Positions 29,900 to 39,378 of a stretch of DNA of 60,258 nucleotides are shown piece after piece. Every line of letters starts with the position of its first letter. Position 1 is the first letter of the stretch. The translations under genes and the position numbers were made by a program. This DNA comes from Atopobiaceae bacterium (lineage in GTDB: Bacteria > Actinomycetota > Coriobacteriia > Coriobacteriales > Atopobiaceae): contig JAFWKQ010000006.1 in NCBI GenBank assembly GCA_017545665.1, forward strand, positions 1 to 60,258, given 5' to 3'. The notes under the pieces are model-generated. The model saw only the letters and a program-made list of their open reading frames with translations. It ran no database searches and was not told the origin of the DNA.

Positions 29900-31561
29900 T
29901 TGGTACAACGAACGCCGCGCGGGTTTAGGGACATTCTGCCGCAAGAAGCATTGGCTCGCGAGCGCATTACGGAAGCGGTGCGCTCGTGTTTCTCGTCGCA
30001 TGGTTATTTACCGGTAGAGACTCCTTTGCTCGAGGATCGCACCGTAATCGAGACGGCGGGTCGCATCCAGGATTCGCCCTTCCAGCTCTTCGACAAGGAC
30101 GACCGTCTGCTTATGTTGCGTCCCGATCTTACGTTACCCATCTCACGTATGGTCGCGTCGCGGATGGTGGCGGATGGCCTGCCCCTACGCCTGCGGTATG
30201 TGGCGCCGGTTGTGCGCGAGCAAGGAGCTCTGCGAGGCCAGCCGCGCCAGTTCACACAGCTAGGCGTCGAGCTTGTGGGAGGCGAGGGCGCCGACTCAGA
30301 GGCAGAGGTCGTAATGCTGCTGGCCGATGCCTTGGCAAGGTTGGGCGTTCCCGATTGGTATGTTGTGTGCGGGTCGGTTGCGCCGCTCACGGCGCTGTTG
30401 CGTGCGTGTGAGATGGGAGAGTCCTTTACTCGCGAGGTCTTGTCGTTGGTGCACCAGTCTGATCTTGTGGGGTTGGACGACCTTGTGGAATCGAATGAGG
30501 GCCTGACCTCCGCCCAAGCGGATGCTCTGCGTAAGATAGTGCGCCTCAACGGCGATGAGCTCGTGGTGGACGAGTTGGAGGAATTGCTCGTGGGCGCAGG
30601 AGTGGACGATGCCGTTGAAGTGGTGGCGAGCATGCGCAAGCTCGTGCAGAGCTGCGCTCCATTGGTTCGCACACGTCGTCTGCGCTTTGACTTTTCCATC
30701 ATAAACAGCTTTGACTACTATACCGGCTTGGTGTTCAAGGCCTATGCGGAGGGCATTGCGGCGTCGCTGGCCTCTGGTGGCCATTACGATGCCGTGCTAA
30801 AGAACTTGGGCCTGCCAGACGTAAGCGCCTGCGGCTTTGCCATGTCGCTCGAACGGCTCCAGGAGGTGCTTGGGGAGCAGGGCGAATCGGGAGTGGTGAC
30901 GCCTGGCGTGCGTCTGGCCGACCGTCCGTTGCGCATAGCCGTACCCAAGGGCTCTTTGTTTTCCGACACGCTGCGCGTCTTGGAAGCGGCAGGACTGCCT
31001 GTGGAGGGATTGCGCGATCTTGGTCGCAAGCTCATTGTGCGCGAGAAGGACGTGGAGTACGTAATCGTGCGTGCGCAGGATGCGCCTTCGTTTGTTGCCT
31101 TTGGCGGAGCGGACTGTGGAATATGTGGTCGCGATTCCATAATCGAGGCGGACGTCGATCTACTACAGCTTGTGGACTTGAAATATGGCTGGTGTCGCTT
31201 TGTGGTTGCGGAACCGGCGGAAGCGAAGGGCAGGGCGGATCGCGCATACGCCTGGCGTGGCACCATGCGTGTGGCTACCAAGTATCCGCGCATAACACAG
31301 GCATACTACGACCGCATTGGGCAACAGGTTGACATTGTGCAGCTGCACGGCAACATCGAGTTGGGCCCGATTGTGGGCATGACCGATAGGATCGTAGACA
31401 TTACCGCCACGGGAACCACTCTTGCAGAGAATGATTTGGTGATTGTGGACGACGTGCTCGAGTGCACCGCACGATTCTTTGCCGGACCTGCGGCGTATCG
31501 CTGCGACTCGCGCATTCGCGCGTTGACGCAAAGGCTCGCCGAGGTTACGACACAGAGCTAG
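29900..31561 (+). CDS. hisZG: HisZ-HisG fusion: ATP phosphoribosyltransferase with its regulatory subunit
   Basis: A 553-residue fusion for the first, feedback-controlled step of histidine synthesis (ATP + PRPP to phosphoribosyl-ATP). Residues 1 to about 330 are HisZ, a class II tRNA-synthetase-like paralogue (TPRGFRDILPQEA, VAPVVREQGALRGQPRQFTQLGVEL, FDFSIINSFDYYTGLVF). Residues about 341-553 are a short-form HisG (RIAVPKGSLF, FGGADCGICGRD, and the signature GNIELGPIVGMTDRIVDI followed by TATGTTL). The two are normally separate genes forming a hetero-octamer. The start is TTG 29900 with AGGAG 7 bases upstream. It heads the his operon. Confidence 0.92.
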   Translation: MVQRTPRGFRDILPQEALARERITEAVRSCFSSHGYLPVETPLLEDRTVIETAGRIQDSPFQLFDKDDRLLMLRPDLTLPISRMVASRMVADGLPLRLRYVAPVVREQGALRGQPRQFTQLGVELVGGEGADSEAEVVMLLADALARLGVPDWYVVCGSVAPLTALLRACEMGESFTREVLSLVHQSDLVGLDDLVESNEGLTSAQADALRKIVRLNGDELVVDELEELLVGAGVDDAVEVVASMRKLVQSCAPLVRTRRLRFDFSIINSFDYYTGLVFKAYAEGIAASLASGGHYDAVLKNLGLPDVSACGFAMSLERLQEVLGEQGESGVVTPGVRLADRPLRIAVPKGSLFSDTLRVLEAAGLPVEGLRDLGRKLIVREKDVEYVIVRAQDAPSFVAFGGADCGICGRDSIIEADVDLLQLVDLKYGWCRFVVAEPAEAKGRADRAYAWRGTMRVATKYPRITQAYYDRIGQQVDIVQLHGNIELGPIVGMTDRIVDITATGTTLAENDLVIVDDVLECTARFFAGPAAYRCDSRIRALTQRLAEVTTQS

Positions 31562-31606
31562 TTGCGAGGGCAAAGATCTTGTCCGTCGCCATAGGAGGAA
31601 AAGCGT

Positions 31607-33004
31607 ATGAGGACGATAAGGCTCGAAGGGAACAGGCGTCTTACGGCAGCGGATTTGCGTAGGTCTGGTGCCTTGCCGCGAGAAGTAACGGAAGCGGCGA
31701 CGGCCATTGTGGAGGACGTGCGCGCGCGAGGCGATAAGGCGGTGCGGGAGTACTGCATGCGCTTTGACGGCGCTTGCCCCGATTCGTTTAGAGTCCCAAC
31801 CAGAATCGTCGAAGGCGCGTTGGAGATGGTTGACCCCTCCTTCTTGGAGGCGCTCGAGCATGCGCACGCACAGATTCGCGACTTCCATTCCCGTGAGGTT
31901 GAGCAGTCGTGGTTTACCACGCGCTCGGACGGAACCATACTGGGCGTTAAGGTGTCGCCCGTGCCGAGTGCGGCGGTCTATGTTCCAGGTGGTCGTGCCC
32001 AATATCCTTCTACGGTGCTTATGGATACGGTGCCGGCTAAGGTGGCGGGAGTTCCACGCGTGGTGATGGTAACGCCTCCCCAACGTGACGGCTCCCTTTC
32101 GGCCTATACGCTGGCCGCTGCGGCGGTTGCAGGCGTGGATGAGGTCTATGCGGTGGGAGGGGCCCAGGCAATTGGCGCGGTGGCCTATGGTACCGAGTCG
32201 ATTCCGGCCGTATCCAAGATCGTGGGCCCTGGCAACGCCTATGTTGCTGCGGCAAAGCGCTACGTTTCGGGTGACGTGGGCATCGACATGGTGGCTGGCC
32301 CATCCGAGGTGTGCGTGCTGGCTGATTCCTCTGCCGATCCCGCGGTGGTAGCAGCCGACCTCATGGCGCAGGCAGAGCATGATCCCATGGCAACCTGTTA
32401 CCTGGTTACGTGTGAGGAGGAGCTGTCGTTGCGCGTGCTTGCGGCCGTGGAGGCGCTCGTAGGACAAAGCCCACGCGAGGATATAACCCGAGCAAGTCTG
32501 AACAACAATGGGGTCGTCGTGATCGCGTCGACGCTCGCAGCTGCAATTGATGCCGTCAACGTGATTGCGCCCGAACACCTGGAACTGCATTGCGAGGATG
32601 CGTTTGAGCTCGTTGGCTCCATCCAGAACGCTGGGGCGATATTCGTGGGGCCGTGGTCGTCCGAGCCGTTGGGCGATTACGTGGCAGGTCCAAACCACAC
32701 GCTTCCCACGGGGGGCACGGCGACCTTCTCTAACCCTCTTGGCGTGTATGACTTCCTAAAGCGCTCGAGCGTCATCTCCTACTCCGCGGCTGGACTTGCC
32801 GCGGACGGCCCTGCTGTGCAGACGCTCGCTCAGGCAGAGGGGCTGTGGGCGCATGCGCTCTCGGTTGGCATGCGGCGCAAGCTGCTGTCTGAGGGGGGCG
32901 AGACCTTTGCCGACCCCTTGGCCGCGTGTGAGGATGCGTTTGCGTGTGCCTGGCCCAATACTCTAAAAGAGCCAGGCGTGCCTAAGTTGGACGGGGAGAT
33001 ATAG
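31607..33004 (+). CDS. hisD: Histidinol dehydrogenase
   Basis: Catalyses the last two oxidations, histidinol to histidine, with NAD and a Zn ion. 465 residues, slightly longer than usual (about 430). Seen: VPGGRAQYPSTVLMDTVPAKVAGV, GGAQAIGAVAYGTESIP, KIVGPGNAYVAAAKR, GPSEVCVLAD, the Zn/catalytic HDPMATC region and GPNHTLPTGGTATF. AGGAGG precedes ATG 31607. The C-terminal tail of about 25 residues is an extension. Confidence 0.96.
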   Translation: MRTIRLEGNRRLTAADLRRSGALPREVTEAATAIVEDVRARGDKAVREYCMRFDGACPDSFRVPTRIVEGALEMVDPSFLEALEHAHAQIRDFHSREVEQSWFTTRSDGTILGVKVSPVPSAAVYVPGGRAQYPSTVLMDTVPAKVAGVPRVVMVTPPQRDGSLSAYTLAAAAVAGVDEVYAVGGAQAIGAVAYGTESIPAVSKIVGPGNAYVAAAKRYVSGDVGIDMVAGPSEVCVLADSSADPAVVAADLMAQAEHDPMATCYLVTCEEELSLRVLAAVEALVGQSPREDITRASLNNNGVVVIASTLAAAIDAVNVIAPEHLELHCEDAFELVGSIQNAGAIFVGPWSSEPLGDYVAGPNHTLPTGGTATFSNPLGVYDFLKRSSVISYSAAGLAADGPAVQTLAQAEGLWAHALSVGMRRKLLSEGGETFADPLAACEDAFACAWPNTLKEPGVPKLDGEI

Positions 33005-33006
33005 GC

Positions 33007-33072
33007 CAGGCAAAGGCGAGTATCCCCAATGCTGCGGGCTTTGCAGGCAAAGGGGATACTCCCCTTTGCCTG
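33007..33072. repeat. GGCAAAGGGGATACTCCCCTTTGCC palindrome between hisD and hisC
   Basis: A perfect 13-bp stem with a TAC loop at 33044-33072, preceded by a degraded copy of half of it (CAGGCAAAGGCGAGTATCCCC, 33007-33026). A further partial copy is at 37017-37037 in the hisF-hisI gap. It probably modulates the operon transcript or is a mobile repeat that settled in it. Confidence 0.8.
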
Positions 33073-33099
33073 ACCCACTTAAGGAACGTGAGGAAAGAC

Positions 33100-34179
33100 A
33101 TGGCAACAGACATTGCGTCACGTGTGAGGCCGTCGCTCGCGGGCTTCGAGCCGTACGATCCGGCTTTCTCGCCATGCGAAGTCAACCTTTCGGCAAACGA
33201 GAACACCTATCCGCTGCCACAGGATGTGCGCGATGGCATTGTGCAGGCACTCACGACTACGCCGCTCAACAGGTACCCCGATCCCCTTGCCAACGAGCTG
33301 CGCACTGAGCTAGCCGCTTGGCATGGGGTTGGTCGTGAGTGCGTGATGGTGGGAAACGGCGGTGACGAGCTGCTGTTTAACCTGCTCTTCTGCTTTGGCG
33401 GACCAGACCGTGCGCTGGTTGTTGCCCCACCGTGCTTTGAGGAGTACAAAAACTTTGCGAAGATGTGCGAGACCGAGGTTGTGGAGGTGTGGCGCAGCGA
33501 GCAGGACTATTCGCTGGATGCCGACGCCCTTGTTGACGCTGCCCGCGGGGCATCCCTCGTTATGCTCACCTCACCGAACAATCCCACGGGCGACCTTGTG
33601 GAACCAACGCTCGTGCGCCGTCTGCTAAACGAAACCGACGCGCTTGTGCTGCTCGACGAGGCATACGTGGAGTTTGCGCCCGCGGGCGCGAGCCTGGTGC
33701 CTTGGGTAAAGGACAATCCACGGCTCATGATCTTGCGCACCCTATCCAAGGCATTTGCCCTTGCGGGACTTAGGTGCGGTTATCTTATTGCCGACCCTCA
33801 GGTAATCGACGTGCTGGCCGCCATTCGTCAAATCTATTCCGAGGACGTGCTTGCCCAAGCGGTTGCGCTTCGGGCGGTGCGTTCGCGTACGGCGTTCGAG
33901 CCGGTGGTACGCGCGATTGTTGAGGAACGAGAAGAGCTCGCGAAAACGTTGGCAGCGTTGCCGGGAGCCACCCTGTGGCCGAGCAGCGCCAACTTCCTGC
34001 TCGTGCGTATTCCAGGTGCCGCGCAAGTCCGCGCCCGCCTGCGCGACGAGCATTCCGTGTTGGTAAGGGATTTTAGCTATGCGCCTGGGCTTTCGGACTG
34101 CCTGCGCATTACCGTGGGAACGCATGACGAGAACGAGCGGCTCATAAGCGCGCTCAAGGCGATTCTGGAGGTGGAGTAG
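33100..34179 (+). CDS. hisC: Histidinol-phosphate aminotransferase
   Basis: A PLP-dependent fold-type I aminotransferase converting imidazole-acetol phosphate and glutamate to histidinol phosphate. 359 residues. Seen: [11 protein letters not shown] at the N-terminus, [32 protein letters not shown], and the PLP lysine in [18 protein letters not shown] 33100 is favoured by GAGG at 33090; GTG 33088 is a possible start four codons earlier. Ends 2 bp before hisB. Confidence 0.94.
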   Translation: MATDIASRVRPSLAGFEPYDPAFSPCEVNLSANENTYPLPQDVRDGIVQALTTTPLNRYPDPLANELRTELAAWHGVGRECVMVGNGGDELLFNLLFCFGGPDRALVVAPPCFEEYKNFAKMCETEVVEVWRSEQDYSLDADALVDAARGASLVMLTSPNNPTGDLVEPTLVRRLLNETDALVLLDEAYVEFAPAGASLVPWVKDNPRLMILRTLSKAFALAGLRCGYLIADPQVIDVLAAIRQIYSEDVLAQAVALRAVRSRTAFEPVVRAIVEEREELAKTLAALPGATLWPSSANFLLVRIPGAAQVRARLRDEHSVLVRDFSYAPGLSDCLRITVGTHDENERLISALKAILEVE

Positions 34180-34181
34180 CC

Positions 34182-34769
34182 ATGACAAGGACGGCGGTCG
34201 TCAGTAGGAAGACGGGCGAGACCAACATACAAATAGCCATCGACTTGGACGGAACGGGAAAAACCAGCATTAAAACCGGCGTGGGATTCTTCGACCACAT
34301 GCTCACGGCGTTGGGTCGCCACTCGCTCATCGACCTCACCATAACCTGTGAGGGCGACACGTGGGTGGACGACCACCACACGGTGGAGGACGTGGGCATT
34401 GCGTTGGGCGATGCGCTGCGCGAGGCGCTGGGCAACAAGCGCGGCATTCGCCGTTTTGCCGACGTTGCCGTTCCGCTGGACGAGGCGCTCGTGCTTGCCG
34501 TGGTGGACATTTCGGGGCGCGGTGAGCTGTATTGGGACGTGCCCATTGGCCCTGCCAAGGTTGGTACGTTCGACACGGAGCTCGGGCAGGAGTTCTTTGC
34601 AGGCTTTGCCCGCAACGCAGGCATAACGCTGCATCTGCGCGAGCTGTGCGGCACCAACGCGCACCACATTCTGGAGGCTGCGTTCAAGGCCTGTGCGCGT
34701 GCGTTGCGCGCGGCCTGCGAGAGCGACCCACGCGTGGATGACGTTCCTTCCACCAAGGGGGTACTGTGA
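34182..34769 (+). CDS. hisB: Imidazoleglycerol-phosphate dehydratase
   Basis: The Mn-dependent dehydratase of histidine synthesis. 195 residues, the monofunctional form without a histidinol-phosphatase domain. Duplicated metal-binding motifs are visible: [42 protein letters not shown] and [13 protein letters not shown]. Its TGA overlaps the hisH start (TGATG). Confidence 0.96.
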   Translation: MTRTAVVSRKTGETNIQIAIDLDGTGKTSIKTGVGFFDHMLTALGRHSLIDLTITCEGDTWVDDHHTVEDVGIALGDALREALGNKRGIRRFADVAVPLDEALVLAVVDISGRGELYWDVPIGPAKVGTFDTELGQEFFAGFARNAGITLHLRELCGTNAHHILEAAFKACARALRAACESDPRVDDVPSTKGVL

Positions 34770-35422
34770 TGAGTGCGCCGCGCATAGCTGTGGTGGACTA
34801 CCACAAGGGAAACCTGCTCTCCGTGGTGCGTAGCCTCAACGATGTGGGGGCTTTTGCGCAGGCTACCGACGATCCCGAGCAGATTCTATTGGCGGATGCC
34901 GTGGTGGTGCCAGGCGTTGGTGCGTTCGAAGACGCGATGAGCTATCTCGACGAGTCGGGCGAGTCGGAAGCCATCTGCGATGCCGCTGCTCGTGGCGTTC
35001 CCTTTTTGGGAATATGCCTGGGGCTGCATGTGCTGTTCGAGCGGGGACAAGAGCGCTCGGATGGCCTGGCGGGGGAGTGGGTGGATGGCCTTGCCATCTT
35101 GCCTGGGTCCGTGACGCGCCTGGAGTCGGGACGGCTCAAGGTGCCCCATGTGGGGTGGAACCAAATCCACCTCACGGAACACGGGCGGCAGTGCGCGCTG
35201 TACGACGGCATTCCCGAGGGCGCCAACGTGTACTTTACCCATAGCTTTGCCTTGGCGGACGACGTGGAGGAGGGCGTGGTTGCCACGCGCACCCACTACA
35301 CGCGAAGCTTTGCCTCGGGCGTGTGGGCAAACAACGTGTACGGCGTGCAGTTCCATCCCGAGAAGTCCTCCACCACCGGCCTTACTATCCTGCGTAACTT
35401 CGTACGGCTTATTGGTGAGTAA
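34769..35422 (+). CDS. hisH: Imidazole glycerol phosphate synthase, glutaminase subunit
   Basis: Class I glutamine amidotransferase that feeds ammonia to HisF. 217 residues. The nucleophile Cys is in FLGICLGLHVLFERG and the His/Glu pair in VYGVQFHPEKSS. VVDYHKGNLLSVVRSL at the start is typical. ATG 34769 overlaps the hisB stop, so the two are coupled. Confidence 0.96.
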   Translation: MSAPRIAVVDYHKGNLLSVVRSLNDVGAFAQATDDPEQILLADAVVVPGVGAFEDAMSYLDESGESEAICDAAARGVPFLGICLGLHVLFERGQERSDGLAGEWVDGLAILPGSVTRLESGRLKVPHVGWNQIHLTEHGRQCALYDGIPEGANVYFTHSFALADDVEEGVVATRTHYTRSFASGVWANNVYGVQFHPEKSSTTGLTILRNFVRLIGE

Positions 35423-35476
35423 CACTCTCGACAAGAGCGTGCGGTAGCAATAGAAATTCGAGAACAGGACAGTCGC

Positions 35477-36232
35477 ATGATTCTTTTTCCTGCCATAGAC
35501 CTCATTGACGGCAAGGTGGTGCGCCTGCAAAAGGGCAACCGACGCCACATGGACGTGTACTCGGTAGATCCCGTGGCCGTGGCCGAGGACTTTGCCGCAC
35601 GCGGTGCCACGTGGATTCATGTGGTGGACCTTTCGGCCACGTTTGAGGAGGACGAGGATGCCTTGGCTGCAAACGCCGCGGCCATCCGTGCTATCTGTAA
35701 GGTGCCGGGTATCTTTGTGGACACAGGCGGTGGCGTGCGCGACCTTGCGGCCGTCGAGCGCCTGGCAAGTACCGGCGCCAAGCGTATAGCCATTGGCACC
35801 GCGCTCGTGCGCGACCCTGCCTTCGCGGAGCGTGCGGCCGCCGAGTTCGGCGACCTCGTGGTGGCTGACGTTGCGGCCAAGGGCGGCCAGGTGCGCGTGA
35901 ACGGCTGGCGCGAGGGCGAGTCGCTCTCGGCCGATGAGCTCGTGTCGCGCCTGGCTGGCTTGGGTTTCTGTCATCTCGTGTTTACCGACATCGCCCGCGA
36001 CGGCATGCAAACGGGCATCGACGCCAGCGCGTATAAGCACATCTCGCAGGTGGCGGGATTTCCCGTGGTCGCCTCGGGAGGCATTGCCACGCTGGACGAC
36101 TTGCGCGCGTTGGCCGCACTGGGAGACAAGGTAATAGAGGGTGCCATTACGGGGCGGGCCCTCTACGAGGGGGCGTTCACGCTCGAGGACGCGCTGCTGG
36201 CATTCAAAGGCCAAGGGCCCGCAATCGCATAG
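35477..36232 (+). CDS. hisA: Phosphoribosylformimino-AICAR-phosphate isomerase
   Basis: A 251-residue TIM barrel that performs the Amadori isomerisation of ProFAR to PRFAR. Begins [19 protein letters not shown] with the catalytic Asp (D8) and has [22 protein letters not shown] with the second Asp, and [12 protein letters not shown]. The two phosphate-binding half-barrels are both present. Confidence 0.95.
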   Translation: MILFPAIDLIDGKVVRLQKGNRRHMDVYSVDPVAVAEDFAARGATWIHVVDLSATFEEDEDALAANAAAIRAICKVPGIFVDTGGGVRDLAAVERLASTGAKRIAIGTALVRDPAFAERAAAEFGDLVVADVAAKGGQVRVNGWREGESLSADELVSRLAGLGFCHLVFTDIARDGMQTGIDASAYKHISQVAGFPVVASGGIATLDDLRALAALGDKVIEGAITGRALYEGAFTLEDALLAFKGQGPAIA

Positions 36233-36242
36233 GGGAGGATCT

Positions 36243-37010
36243 ATGCTCACGAAACGAGTCATTCCGTGCCTGGACGTAAAGGACGGTCGCGTGGTAAAGG
36301 GCGTCAACTTCGTCGACCTCGTCGATGCGGGCGATCCGGTGGAACTCGCACGCGCCTACGACAAGGAGGGTGCCGACGAGGTGGTGTTCTTGGACATCAC
36401 GGCAACCTCCGACGATCGCCACACCACGATCGACCTTGCCTCCCATGCCAGTGCGGAGCTGCGCATACCCTATACGGTGGGCGGCGGCTTCCGCGACGTT
36501 GCGGGCATGCGAAGGATGGTTGCGGCGGGAGCAGACAAGGTCTCGGTTAACTCCGCGGCGGTAAAGAACCCCGAGCTCTTGTCGCAAGCTGCCACGGCGT
36601 TTGGCAGCCAGGCGGTCATTTGCGCCATCGACGCCAAGCGCAGGGGCAAGGCGGACGAGTGGGAAGTCTTTTTGGCCGGTGGCCGCATTGCCACGGGAAT
36701 CGATGCCGTGGCATGGGCGGAGGAGGCGGCTCGTCGCGGCGCGGGAGAGATCCTGCTCACGAGCATGGACCGCGATGGCACCAAGGAGGGCTTCGACCTT
36801 GCCCTTACGCGCAAGGTGGCGCGTGCCGTCCCAATTCCCGTTATTGCGTCGGGAGGCGTCGGCACGCTCGAGCACTTTGCGGAGGGTGTGCTTGAGGGTG
36901 AGGCCGATGCGGTGCTTGCCGCGAGCGTGTTCCACTTTGGGACGTTCTCCATCCGTCAGGTTAAGGAATACATGGCATCGCAGGGCATTCCCGTTCGCCT
37001 TGACTTTTAA
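36243..37010 (+). CDS. hisF: Imidazole glycerol phosphate synthase, cyclase subunit
   Basis: A 255-residue TIM barrel that uses ammonia from HisH to form imidazole glycerol phosphate and AICAR. Begins [22 protein letters not shown], has [35 protein letters not shown] and [20 protein letters not shown] precedes ATG 36243, 10 bp after hisA. Confidence 0.96.
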   Translation: MLTKRVIPCLDVKDGRVVKGVNFVDLVDAGDPVELARAYDKEGADEVVFLDITATSDDRHTTIDLASHASAELRIPYTVGGGFRDVAGMRRMVAAGADKVSVNSAAVKNPELLSQAATAFGSQAVICAIDAKRRGKADEWEVFLAGGRIATGIDAVAWAEEAARRGAGEILLTSMDRDGTKEGFDLALTRKVARAVPIPVIASGGVGTLEHFAEGVLEGEADAVLAASVFHFGTFSIRQVKEYMASQGIPVRLDF

Positions 37011-37016
37011 TAACAT

Positions 37017-37037
37017 CAGGCAATGGGGAGTATCCCC
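37017..37037. repeat. Partial GGGGAGTATCCCC palindrome between hisF and hisI
   Basis: CAGGCAATGGGGAGTATCCCC, a truncated relative of the 33007-33072 element. The TATCCCC centre is identical. Confidence 0.6.
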
Positions 37038-37104
37038 TTCGACTGGCGTTTTCTGAGTGTCGTCCTTTTGGTACACTGCTTCCATATATTGGAAGGAAAC
37101 TCGA

Positions 37105-37443
37105 ATGGAATCAATTTCGCTTGCGGATGTGACGCTTAAGCTCGACGAAAACGGACTCATACCGGCCGTGGTCCAGCAGGAGGATACCGGCGAGGTGCTC
37201 ATGGTTGCGTGGATGAACGAGGAGAGTTTGCGCTTGACGTTCGAAACGGGAACCACCTGGTTTTGGTCGCGCTCACGCCAAGAGCTGTGGAACAAAGGGG
37301 CTACCAGCGGAAACATGCAACAGGTTCGACGCATCCTCATAGATTGCGATGCCGACACCTTGGTGGTTGAGGTGGACTCGCCCGGCCCTGCGTGTCATAC
37401 GGGACATCGGAGCTGCTTCTATAGAGAGCTTATGGGGGAATAG
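37105..37443 (+). CDS. hisI: Phosphoribosyl-AMP cyclohydrolase
   Basis: A 112-residue, single-domain PRA-CH that opens the purine ring of phosphoribosyl-AMP using Zn. Seen: [31 protein letters not shown], the [10 protein letters not shown] metal site and the Zn ligands in [11 protein letters not shown]. The HisE (PRA-pyrophosphatase) domain that is often fused to it is absent, and hisE is not elsewhere in the window. ATG 37105 follows GGAAGG. Confidence 0.95.
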   Translation: MESISLADVTLKLDENGLIPAVVQQEDTGEVLMVAWMNEESLRLTFETGTTWFWSRSRQELWNKGATSGNMQQVRRILIDCDADTLVVEVDSPGPACHTGHRSCFYRELMGE

Positions 37444-37445
37444 CC

Positions 37446-37520
37446 ATGGGACAGAGAATCGCAAACGTACGCGATGGCAATTTGGGCGACGCCCTTTCGA
37501 TCCTTGCCAACATGAAATAG
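37446..37520 (+). CDS. Short 24-codon reading frame between hisI and murJ
   Basis: ATG 37446 starts 2 bp after the hisI stop, behind GGGGGAA, and ends at TAG 37520; the peptide is MGQRIANVRDGNLGDALSIL plus ANMK. It has a usable ribosome-binding site and fills the hisI-murJ gap. The NLGDALSIL part faintly recalls the first helix of HisE, so it may be a relic of a lost hisE; it may also be a coupling peptide. I do not recognise a function. Confidence 0.4.
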   Translation: MGQRIANVRDGNLGDALSILANMK

Positions 37521-37529
37521 GTGGAAGGC

Positions 37530-39377
37530 ATGACGAAGAAGTACGTTCCCCGGCACTTCAAAGCCGAGGATCTCGCAGCTTGGATGCAAGACGATCCTAC
37601 CGACGGCCTGGAGAACACGGGCGTCATAAAGGTTAGGGACGTGGCACAGAGGCTTGAGACGATGTCTTCCGATTCCAATGCCCCTGCCAAAGCTGATGAT
37701 GTTCGGCAGTCCGCCGCAATTGCGAAATCGGATGACCCCGTCAAAAGCGAAGATGAGCCCGCAGCCAAGAACAACGACACGGGAAGCGAAGAGTCGGTCG
37801 GTCGTTCTGCAGCCATGATGAGCGGCTTGGTAATCGCAAGTCGCATAACTGGCTTTGCCCGCACGTGGGGCCAGGCCATGGCGCTGGGCGTCACGGTGGT
37901 CTCCAGCTGCTACACCGTTGCCAACAACTTGCCGAACATGCTCTACGAACTTGTGATGGGCGGCATGCTTGCAACCGCCTTCCTTCCGGTATACCTCTCA
38001 GTTAAGGAGAAGGCCGGTCGAGAGGGGTCCAACCGCTATACGTCAAACCTGCTTTCCATTGTGGTTTTGCTCATGGGCATTCTTGCGGCGCTGGGCATTG
38101 TCTTTGCGGGTCAGGTGGTGTGGACTCAGTCCTTTGGCGCTACGAGCGAATTTGACTTTAATCTTGCCTCGTACTTCTTCCGCTTCTTTGCCATAGAGAT
38201 CGTGCTGTATGCGCTCTCGTCGGTGATCTCTGGCGTGCTCAATGCCGAGCGTGACTATCTCTGGAGTAACGCTGCGCCCATATTCAACAACATCGTGTGT
38301 ACGGCCTCGTTCTTCCTCTATGCGGCATTCGCGCAGTCAAATCCGTCCCTTGCAATACTTTGCCTTGCCTTGGGCAATCCGCTCGGCGTGGCCATTCAGG
38401 TGCTCATGCAGCTGCCCTCACTGCGCAAGCATGGCATACGCCTACGGCCGACTATCGACTTCCACGACCCAGCTTTACGCGAGACACTCTCCATTGGCAT
38501 TCCCTCGCTAATAATCACGGTTTGCTCTTTCATTACGGTGTCGGTGCAAAACTCCAGCGCCCTTTCGGTTACGGTGTCCGGATCTTCCATTGCCTATTAC
38601 ACGCGCATTTGGTATACACTGCCATATTCCATTTTTGCCATACCCATTACCACAGCCATGTTCACCGAGCTCTCGAGCTATGTCTCCAAGGGCGATATGG
38701 GCTCGTATGTGCGCGGCATTTCGTTTGGTACGGGAAGGATCTTCTTTTGGCTGGTCCCGTTTGCCCTCTACCTTATGGTGTTCAGCGAACCGCTGATTAC
38801 CCTCATGGCTGGCGGGAAGTTTACCGCCGATCAGATTACGCTCACTGCCCAGTACCTCATGGTGTTGGCTACATCCATGCCGGCCTATGGGTTGGGTACC
38901 TATCTGCAAAAGGCATGCTCGTCCTTGCGCAAGATGATGCTTTACGCGGGGGCGATCGTTATCGGCAGCCTTCTGCAGGTTGCCTTCTGCCTGGTGCTCA
39001 CGCCCATGTTCGGCCTTATGATGGTCGCGCTTTCCTCGACGTTCTTCTTCGTTCTCACCGATGTGGTGACCTTTGCGTTCCTGCGGCATGAGCTTGGTCC
39101 CATGGGTCTCAAGGCTCTGCTGGTGTCGTTGCTGCGGTCGCTCGCCGTAGGGGTGGCTGGCGCTGCGGTTGGCTGGGGGTTGCTGTTCGGGTGCACGCAT
39201 GTCTTTGGGCCCTTGGGCGGTTCGGCATTCCGAGCTGTTTTGTACACCGTTGCGGCGGGAGTCCCCTCGGTGCTCGTTACGTATGGCCTTGCGCTGCTGC
39301 TGCGCTTCCCTGAATCCAGCGCCATCTCGTCGGTGGTGTCCAGATTTCTGCCAAAGCGAGTGACCCACGGGGAATAG
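37530..39377 (+). CDS. murJ: Lipid II flippase MurJ
   Basis: A MATE-like flippase that moves lipid II across the membrane for peptidoglycan synthesis. 615 residues, longer than the usual 510-550 because of about 90 polar N-terminal residues ahead of the first helix. The core then shows SRITGFARTWGQAMALG, ANNLPNMLYELVMGGMLATAFLPVY (typical of MurJ), and about 14 membrane helices. AGGTGGAAGG precedes ATG 37530. First of three envelope genes in a row (murJ, femAB, ligase fusion). Confidence 0.93.
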   Translation: MTKKYVPRHFKAEDLAAWMQDDPTDGLENTGVIKVRDVAQRLETMSSDSNAPAKADDVRQSAAIAKSDDPVKSEDEPAAKNNDTGSEESVGRSAAMMSGLVIASRITGFARTWGQAMALGVTVVSSCYTVANNLPNMLYELVMGGMLATAFLPVYLSVKEKAGREGSNRYTSNLLSIVVLLMGILAALGIVFAGQVVWTQSFGATSEFDFNLASYFFRFFAIEIVLYALSSVISGVLNAERDYLWSNAAPIFNNIVCTASFFLYAAFAQSNPSLAILCLALGNPLGVAIQVLMQLPSLRKHGIRLRPTIDFHDPALRETLSIGIPSLIITVCSFITVSVQNSSALSVTVSGSSIAYYTRIWYTLPYSIFAIPITTAMFTELSSYVSKGDMGSYVRGISFGTGRIFFWLVPFALYLMVFSEPLITLMAGGKFTADQITLTAQYLMVLATSMPAYGLGTYLQKACSSLRKMMLYAGAIVIGSLLQVAFCLVLTPMFGLMMVALSSTFFFVLTDVVTFAFLRHELGPMGLKALLVSLLRSLAVGVAGAAVGWGLLFGCTHVFGPLGGSAFRAVLYTVAAGVPSVLVTYGLALLLRFPESSAISSVVSRFLPKRVTHGE

Positions 39378-39378
39378 G

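Noticed and set aside
31163..32698. A 511-codon minus-strand frame across hisZG and hisD
   Set aside because: It is antisense to two certain genes and shows no domain.
34886..36307. A 473-codon minus-strand frame across hisH and hisA
   Set aside because: It is antisense to two certain his genes and has no family features.
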